Shown one piece after another: positions 59,377 through 64,000 of a stretch of 64,000 nt of DNA (position 1 is the stretch's first letter; every line of letters begins with the position of its first letter). The stretch is from assembly GCF_900119315.1 (NCBI RefSeq), contig NZ_LT827010.1:4559001-4623000 (forward strand). Reading direction: 5' to 3'. This DNA is from Actinoplanes sp. SE50/110. GTDB taxonomy: Bacteria > Actinomycetota > Actinomycetes > Mycobacteriales > Micromonosporaceae. The notes beneath the pieces were generated by a model. That model saw only the letters and a program-made list of their open reading frames with translations, was not told the DNA's origin and did no database searches. Both the position numbers and the translations under genes were made by a program.

Positions 59377-59406
59377 CGGCTGACCGGCCGATCGGCCGGT
59401 CAGCCG
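59377..59406 (-). terminator. Perfect 30-base palindrome at the TetR gene end
   Basis: CGGCTGACCGGCCGA followed immediately by its exact reverse complement spans 59377-59406 and includes the TetR stop codon (59400-59402). As RNA it can fold to a hairpin of up to 13 pairs, so a terminator is the first choice, but a perfect spacer-free palindrome could also bind a dimeric protein. Confidence 0.5.
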
Positions 59407-60059
59407 ACGGTGTCGGGGATATGGCAGGAGGTCACTGCCCGGGCATACGACACGAGGGTCCGCACCGACTCCTGCCGGCTGATGCGACCGCTGAGCACGT
59501 CGAGCTGACGGCCGTCCTCGATGGCGACGAACGTGGCGGCGAGTAGCTCCGCGGCATCGCTGAGCCGGAAATGCCCCTGGTCTACGCCGCGGTTCAGCAC
59601 TTCTGCGTAGATGTCGGCCTGACGCTGCGCGAATTCCCCGTCGAGCCGGGCTGCGGTCGGGTCGTGCAGCACCCGCGGCGTGAACTCCATCAGCAGCCGG
59701 CCGAGCTCATCGTCCGGGCCGTCGGCAACGCCGGTCTCGATGCACTCGCGTAGACGCAGCCGTGCGTCGTCGTGTCTGCGGACCAGCGCTTCCCGCTCCA
59801 CACACCAGCGTTCGACGCCCTGGTGATACACCTCGATGAGCAGAGCGTCGACGTTGCCGTAGTAGTACAACACCGCACCCGCGGTGAGGCCGGCCTCATC
59901 GGCGATCGACCGTAGGCGCACCTGGGTGAGCCCATCGCGAACGACGGCGCGGCGCGCAGCATCGGCCACGTCCTGCCGCCGCTGAGGATCTTTCGGTCGC
60001 CCCACCTCTCGACCCTTCGTCCGGCGAATCTCCACCACCACCCTACTGATGCCCCGCAC
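59400..60059 (-). CDS. TetR-family regulator
   Basis: A 219-residue TetR-type repressor. The helix-turn-helix is at about residues 28-70 (RQDVADAARRAVVRDGLTQV, LRSIADEAGLTAGAVLYYYG). The C-terminal domain (LLMEFTPRVLHDPTAARLDG and following) resembles BetI-like TetR_C proteins; the ligand is unknown. The GTG at 60059 follows a GAGGAGAAG ribosome site. It is divergent from the LPxTG surface-protein gene, which is the obvious candidate target. Confidence 0.85.
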   Translation of the reverse strand: MRGISRVVVEIRRTKGREVGRPKDPQRRQDVADAARRAVVRDGLTQVRLRSIADEAGLTAGAVLYYYGNVDALLIEVYHQGVERWCVEREALVRRHDDARLRLRECIETGVADGPDDELGRLLMEFTPRVLHDPTAARLDGEFAQRQADIYAEVLNRGVDQGHFRLSDAAELLAATFVAIEDGRQLDVLSGRISRQESVRTLVSYARAVTSCHIPDTVG

Positions 60060-60218
60060 ACCTTCTCCTCATCAGGGACGGGTTTGACCGAACAGATGAT
60101 CTTCGGCACTCGCGGGCGCCGGGCACCTCAGCCGCTTGCGCCCGATGGCCGGCGATGGCAAGCTCCAGTTCCTTGATCAACTGGTCAGTAATCACATGTA
60201 TGACCGTCAGCAGTACGA

Positions 60219-60242
60219 TAAGGAAACCTTACCAATGGGTAA
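60219..60242 (+). promoter_or_regulatory. Competing hairpins over the LPxTG gene start
   Basis: TAAGG-AAA-CCTTA (60219-60231) can pair and would hide the AAGGA ribosome site. TTACC-AATG-GGTAA (60229-60242) can pair and would place the start codon at 60235 in its loop. The two stems share bases, so they exclude each other. The first is also a small palindrome that a TetR protein might bind. Confidence 0.4.
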
Positions 60243-62475
60243 AGCGCCTTCGGACGCGCAATTCATCACATCACTTAGCCGTCGCCTGGGTGCCGTTCTG
60301 GCCGTGACCACTGCGGCGCTGACGGTGAACCCGTACGCCGCGGGCGCCGCCCCGGGCGACGTCTCGGCCACCAAGTCGGGCACAGTGGCGGAGACCGGAT
60401 CGAGCAGCGACGTGGCTGCCGGTCAGCGAATCAACTGGGTCATCGGCCTGCACAACGGAACGAATGCCGCAGTCCCCGCGCAAGTGACCGATCCGGTGGA
60501 GGCGGGGCAGGCGTTCGTTCCGGGATCCCTGCGCGCGCCGACCGGCTATACCACCGCCTTCAGTGCGGACGGCAGCGCGTACGCGTCGGAGCAGCCGGCC
60601 ACGGTGAAGAGTGTCCGGGTGGCCGGTGCGGTCCTACCGGCCGGCACGAACGGCAGCGAGGCGCCGGTCAAGCCCGCCGGCAAGGGCTTCGTCGGAAACT
60701 CCGGCGGCGGCGACGGCACGTACGCGGCCTTCTTCGGGTCGAACGTCTACACCGTGCACCATCACCGTGCGCCCGGGGCCAAGCTGATGGAATGCCATGA
60801 CAAGGCCACCGGCGCGGTCTGCCCGGGATACGAGACCAGCACCACCTTCTTCTCGTCAGAGGCCGGCAAGGCGATCAACACCGGCGCAGACGATTACTAC
60901 ACTGCGCTATCACCGGGTACCGTCGTCGACCAGTCCAGCGGGCGGCTCTACTTCCCGGCGCAGCGCGGCGCCGCGGACGGCAACCACAACACCGTCGGAG
61001 TCGCCTGCGTCGACCTGGTGAGCAACCGTTCCTGCGGCTTCACCGTGCTGGCCGGTGACGCGATGCCCCGCGTCCGCGGGGGAATCGACCTGAGCGGCGC
61101 GGCTCTGGTGCGAGGCCGTCTCTACCTGCGCAACGAGACCGGCAAGCTGTTCTGTTTCGACTCGGTGAAGGGCACCGGGTGCGCGGGCTTCCCGGTGACC
61201 GTCGACGCGGCAGCCGCGGCGAACACCGACACGACCGAAGGCGCCCGTGCGCAAACCGACGCCTTTGACGACCGCTACGTCTTCACGTCGTTCCATATCG
61301 CCGGTCGTATCGACCTGGTCTGCTTCGACACCACGACGAACGCGGTCTGTCCCGGCTTCCCGAAGTCCGAGCCGGCGGCCGGCGACGCGTCGAAGTTCTT
61401 CGTGCCGATGCTCGACCACGGCGGCGCGGTGACCGGCGCCTGCTGGACGCTGAGCGCCAATCATCGGCTGGTCGGCTGGCGTTGCTACAGCATCCAGGGC
61501 GAGCAGGTGGCGACGCCTACGGGCTTCCCCGCAGCCGGCACCAGCGTCCTCGGCTATGACGGTCTCGGATCGCCTGAACGGCTGGGTGCCCGGATCTACC
61601 TGCCGATGGTGCACTCCGACGACACGTCCACCTACATGTGCTACGACTTCGCCACAGGTGGTCCCTGCGCCGGCGTTGCGGCGCTGAACACCGGGCTCGC
61701 CACCCGGACCTACTCGCTGCGCGAGGACCCGGCGGCTCCCGGTTGCCTCTGGTCGGTCGGTGACTCCGGGCGCTTCGAGGTGTTCGACGCCGCGGGCCAC
61801 ACCGGCTGCAATGTCGCGATCGCCTCGGTGCCCGCCATCGTTCCCGCCTCCTATTACTGTGACAACAAGACCGGCCACGTGAAGGGTTGGGCCACCCTTG
61901 CCCTTACGGGCATCGAACCCAGCCGGTACGCAAGCGCCGTGGTCACCCTTCGTGACGCCACCAACCAGCCGGTGGCCGGCTTCGACCGGATCGCGCTGAA
62001 GGGTCAGGAACTGGACCTCTCGTCCATCCCGGCCACCGGTGCGACCGCGCGACTGACCGCCGACGTCGTGCTGACCGCCCCGACGGGCGACGCCGTGGAG
62101 GCCGGCAAGGCCGCGGTGACGCTGGCCTTCCGTGGGGACGACCCGCAGGTCTGTCTGAGCACCAAGGTGGACACCGCATGCGCCTCGGATGGTGTCACCG
62201 CGGTGATCAATGAGGCGAACCTCCTCGTCGGGACGCGCCGCTCCACGGCGCGCGCCTCGCTCCGGTACGCCCGGGTCGGCGCTTGCAAGCCGGATGGGCC
62301 CGACGCGAGCACCCCTGTCGCTGCGCCCGCGACGCCAAGCGGCGGAGGTTCCGGCCTGCCGCTGACCGGTTCGCCCGTCATGCTGGTCGGCATCGTAGGT
62401 GCTGTCCTGATCCTCGGGGGTGGCGTGACGATGATGCTGATGCGTCGTAGGCGCAACGTTCGCTTCGACGCCTGA
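60235..62475 (+). CDS. LPxTG cell-wall-anchored surface protein
   Basis: A 746-residue surface protein. It has an N-terminal signal (about residues 12-38), a DUF11-like segment with repeat-domain features (NWVIGLHNGTNAAVPAQVTD), and a long central region of about 450 residues. That region carries recurring short units of the form C-x-D-x-x-T-x-x-x-C-x-G-(F/Y)-P, seen in LMECHDKATGAVCPGYE and LVCFDTTTNAVCPGFP, suggesting a beta-propeller with disulfides. A C-terminal sortase signal follows: LPLTG, a hydrophobic helix and an RRRR tail. It should be attached to peptidoglycan by a sortase not seen in this window. The ATG at 60235 is chosen over upstream ATGs for signal-peptide position. Confidence 0.82.
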   Translation: MGKAPSDAQFITSLSRRLGAVLAVTTAALTVNPYAAGAAPGDVSATKSGTVAETGSSSDVAAGQRINWVIGLHNGTNAAVPAQVTDPVEAGQAFVPGSLRAPTGYTTAFSADGSAYASEQPATVKSVRVAGAVLPAGTNGSEAPVKPAGKGFVGNSGGGDGTYAAFFGSNVYTVHHHRAPGAKLMECHDKATGAVCPGYETSTTFFSSEAGKAINTGADDYYTALSPGTVVDQSSGRLYFPAQRGAADGNHNTVGVACVDLVSNRSCGFTVLAGDAMPRVRGGIDLSGAALVRGRLYLRNETGKLFCFDSVKGTGCAGFPVTVDAAAAANTDTTEGARAQTDAFDDRYVFTSFHIAGRIDLVCFDTTTNAVCPGFPKSEPAAGDASKFFVPMLDHGGAVTGACWTLSANHRLVGWRCYSIQGEQVATPTGFPAAGTSVLGYDGLGSPERLGARIYLPMVHSDDTSTYMCYDFATGGPCAGVAALNTGLATRTYSLREDPAAPGCLWSVGDSGRFEVFDAAGHTGCNVAIASVPAIVPASYYCDNKTGHVKGWATLALTGIEPSRYASAVVTLRDATNQPVAGFDRIALKGQELDLSSIPATGATARLTADVVLTAPTGDAVEAGKAAVTLAFRGDDPQVCLSTKVDTACASDGVTAVINEANLLVGTRRSTARASLRYARVGACKPDGPDASTPVAAPATPSGGGSGLPLTGSPVMLVGIVGAVLILGGGVTMMLMRRRRNVRFDA

Positions 62476-62482
62476 CGACCAC

Positions 62483-62515
62483 GATGCCGGCGAGGGGCGT
62501 TCCCTCGCCGGCATC
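62483..62515 (+). terminator. Strong hairpin terminator after LPxTG gene
   Basis: GATGCCGGCGAGGG (62483-62496) and CCCTCGCCGGCATC (62502-62515) are exact 14-base inverted repeats around the loop GCGTT. It begins 8 bases after the stop of the surface-protein gene. Confidence 0.82.
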
Positions 62516-62923
62516 GGCGGCGGGCCGATCCGCGTCCGACCACGGAGCAACAAGCGTTCGTACTGGCGACTTCTACGGGCCCACGACCTCGCGGGTGTCG
62601 CAAACACGGGCCCAGGCTGCTGGCTGAAGACCCGCCCCTTCTCGCTCTCATAACATCTATATGCGAACACTGGTAGACATCAGGTGGCTTCGCGGGCAAG
62701 ATCTTGACATACATATTATGAAAATTGGTTCGTCGTCCCATCGTGCTTGTGGACGCGAGGCTGGGACGGAGGAATCCATGGAGCCAGCGTCGGGCGGCCA
62801 GGGCTGCCCAAGCGGCTCCCGGGCGCTCACTTGGCAGGACGATGCCGAAGCGGGCAAGCCTGTACTCCTCGTGGGACACGACACCGGTATCGGCCATCTT
62901 GACTTCTGACGGGGGTATGCGTG
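62516..62923. other. Leader region with operator-like motif and binding-protein gene scar
   Basis: This stretch carries an operator-like motif at 62704. It ends in GACTTCTGACGGGGG (62900-62914), which nearly repeats the sequence around the stop codon of the sugar-binding lipoprotein gene (AACTTCTGACGGGGG at 45873-45887). The upstream part has no convincing gene. It looks as if the GntR-MBL cassette was copied together with the last bases of that gene. Confidence 0.5.
62704..62722 (+). promoter_or_regulatory. Operator-like motif before second GntR-MBL cassette
   Basis: TTGACATACATATTATGAA differs from the site at 41116 at only two positions and shares the TTGACATWCATNNNATGAA pattern with the site at 49302. 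It lies 220 bases upstream of the second GntR gene. Confidence 0.6.
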
Positions 62924-63679
62924 GTGGTCCGGCGTAAGCGCAGCCAGATGGTTGTCGACGAGTGCATTCACCGGATCGCCACGGGTGAATGGAAGGAAGG
63001 TGCCGTGCTGCCGACCGAGGCCGAATTGTGCAAACTCTTCGGGTTCGGCCGCAGCGCGGTGCGGGAGGCACTGCAAGCGCTTGCCGCCAAGGGCTTCGTC
63101 ACGCTGCGGCAGGGCAGCAGATCCACCGTTGCTCCGCGGAGCGACTGGAATCAGTTGGACGCCGAGTATCTGGCCATGAGACATGACGGTGACCTACTCC
63201 GGTATCTGGCGGAGGCGCGGGAGGTCGTCGAGCCGGCCATCGCGGCGCTGGCCGCGGACCGCGCGTCACCCGCCGAACTCCGGAGACTCGGGGAGCTGGC
63301 CGGAGAATCGGCGCAGCTCAATGGAGCTGATCCGAGTCGGCATGCGGAGGCCGACATGGCCTTCCACGAGGCGCTGGCGCACGCGACCGGCAACCCTATC
63401 CTGGTGTCCATTCACGCCTCGATCACCGGTCTCGGCCGGCGATCCGGAATGAGGACGGCAGTGATGCCGGGCGCGGTGGATCGTGCGTTCGCCTGGCACC
63501 GCCACGTTGTGGACACCGTCGCCGGCGGCGATTCGCCAGCCGCGGCTGACGCGACGTGCACGTACGTGCGCCAGATTGGCGCGGAACCCGGCCCGACGGG
63601 GCGCGTCGATCGCATTGGCTTCGCCGCTGATGTCCCTCGGCAGATCTCGGGAGGAGCGGCATGCCCCGGTACGAGGTGA
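62924..63679 (+). CDS. FCD-domain GntR-family regulator (copy 2)
   Basis: A 251-residue FadR-type regulator closely paralogous to the one at 45895: VRRKRSQMVVDECIHRIATG, LPTEAELCKLFGFGRSAVRE, ALAAKGFVTLRQGS and WNQLDAEYLAMRHDGDLLRY. The last-helix segment that carries a metal-ligand histidine in copy 1 (MRMHMRQV) reads TCTYVRQI here, so this copy may sense its ligand differently. The GTG at 62924 aligns with the copy-1 start; a GTG three bases earlier is possible. It overlaps the MBL-fold gene by 19 bases, exactly as in copy 1. Confidence 0.87.
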   Translation: MVRRKRSQMVVDECIHRIATGEWKEGAVLPTEAELCKLFGFGRSAVREALQALAAKGFVTLRQGSRSTVAPRSDWNQLDAEYLAMRHDGDLLRYLAEAREVVEPAIAALAADRASPAELRRLGELAGESAQLNGADPSRHAEADMAFHEALAHATGNPILVSIHASITGLGRRSGMRTAVMPGAVDRAFAWHRHVVDTVAGGDSPAAADATCTYVRQIGAEPGPTGRVDRIGFAADVPRQISGGAACPGTR

Positions 63680-64000
63680 CCACGCTCGCCGTCGGTCACA
63701 GTGAGATACCCGGTCCAGAGCTGTTCTGGATGCGCGACTGGGACCGCTGGCATCCCTTGACCTTTCAGGTGGTGTTGATCCGTGGTGAGGGGATCGTCGC
63801 GCTGGTCAACACCGGCCCGGCGCTTGATCTCGAGCCGATGAACCGAGGTTGGGCGGCATTTCTCGGTGAGCGGGCCGCGATGCGGCGTGCCGAGGGCGAA
63901 TTCCTGCCAGATCAGCTTGCCCGGGTCGGAGTGACGGCTGAGGAGGTCACCCACGTCATCCTCACGCCCCTGCAACTGTATTCGGTGAGCAACGTGCTCG
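63661..64000 (+). CDS. MBL-fold protein lacking HxHxDH motif (copy 2, partial)
   Basis: The 5-prime part (113 codons) of a paralogue of the protein at 46623; it runs off the right edge. The visible part is nearly identical in layout: VTTLAVGHSEIPGPELFWMR, LVNTGPALDLEPMNRGWAAF and VTHVILTPLQLYSVSNVL. The degenerate TPLQLYSVSN replaces the zinc-binding HxHxDH motif in the same way as copy 1, which argues for a conserved function without that metal site rather than random decay. Confidence 0.78.
   Translation, partial: MPRYEVTTLAVGHSEIPGPELFWMRDWDRWHPLTFQVVLIRGEGIVALVNTGPALDLEPMNRGWAAFLGERAAMRRAEGEFLPDQLARVGVTAEEVTHVILTPLQLYSVSNVL

Noticed and set aside
60910..62670. 586-codon minus-strand frame opposite the LPxTG gene
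   Set aside because: Antisense composition with no domain; the plus strand has a signal peptide, repeats and a sortase signal.
62661..62909. 82-codon frame upstream of the second GntR gene
   Set aside because: It overlaps the operator-like motif, has no ribosome site, and only its last bases resemble the end of the binding-protein gene; treated as duplication scar.
1..64000. tRNA, rRNA genes or CRISPR arrays
   Set aside because: No cloverleaf-like sequences, rRNA signatures or regularly spaced short direct repeats were recognised by reading; a tRNAscan-SE, Infernal or CRISPR-finder run would settle this.

Overview
The window is high-GC DNA with strong third-position GC bias, dense GTG/ATG starts, 4-base ATGA/GTGA gene overlaps, SigE-type sigma factors and a DevS/DevR (DosS/DosR) pair. 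These point to an actinomycete. A methyl-accepting chemotaxis protein and several diguanylate cyclases suggest a motile-spore member of the Micromonosporaceae such as Actinoplanes, but this is inferred from gene content, not from a database match.

Layout. 1-7433 (minus strand) is the edge of a probable specialised-metabolite cluster: an AMP-binding enzyme (cut by the window), a LanB-type dehydratase N-domain protein, an MFS exporter, an ornithine-carbamoyltransferase-like enzyme with altered substrate motifs, a diaminobutyrate-type aminotransferase and two atypical LuxR/NarL regulators. 7582-11522 holds an HD hydrolase, an M23 peptidase, a lipoprotein and a SigE-type sigma factor with a membrane partner. 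11969-18342 is a five-gene, fully overlapping envelope-glycan operon (GT2 synthase, PMT-like transferase, polyprenol-phosphate glycosyltransferase, galactose-oxidase/GlxA-like copper oxidase, excalibur protein) closed by a strong hairpin. 18574-22524 carries a hypothetical protein, a broken lipoprotein gene, a glutamate decarboxylase, a DUF1963 protein and a possible small membrane protein. 22859-25527 is a FIST-GGDEF sensory pair. 25640-29375 is a DosRS-like hypoxia/redox module with an Acg-type nitroreductase, a DevR-box-like site and an Acg remnant. 30145-32868 encodes a single protein combining PBP1 transglycosylase/transpeptidase with a CE4 polysaccharide deacetylase.

33187-50153 and the right end (62700-64000) form a carbohydrate catabolic locus: an aldo/keto reductase joined in frame to a FAH-family hydrolase, LutABC-type L-lactate oxidation genes, a second FAH hydrolase, a 2-hydroxyacid dehydrogenase, a RhaS-like ABC sugar importer with ATPase and two permeases, FCD-type GntR regulators, a zinc alcohol dehydrogenase and an SDR. 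Together these fit a non-phosphorylative L-rhamnose/L-fucose-type route in which a diketo acid is split to pyruvate plus L-lactate, and LutABC oxidises the lactate. A TTGACATWCATNNNATGAA sequence recurs ahead of three transcription units. A GntR + MBL-fold cassette is present twice; the MBL protein has lost its metal motif in both copies.

50250-55651 is a chemoreceptor and two membrane diguanylate cyclases, with a PilZ-like remnant between the cyclases and a chemoreceptor fragment after them. 56086-59070 contains small membrane, SRPBCC and secreted proteins and an ISL3 transposase remnant. 59400-62475 is a TetR regulator divergent from an LPxTG-anchored surface protein. No rRNA, tRNA or CRISPR array was recognised.
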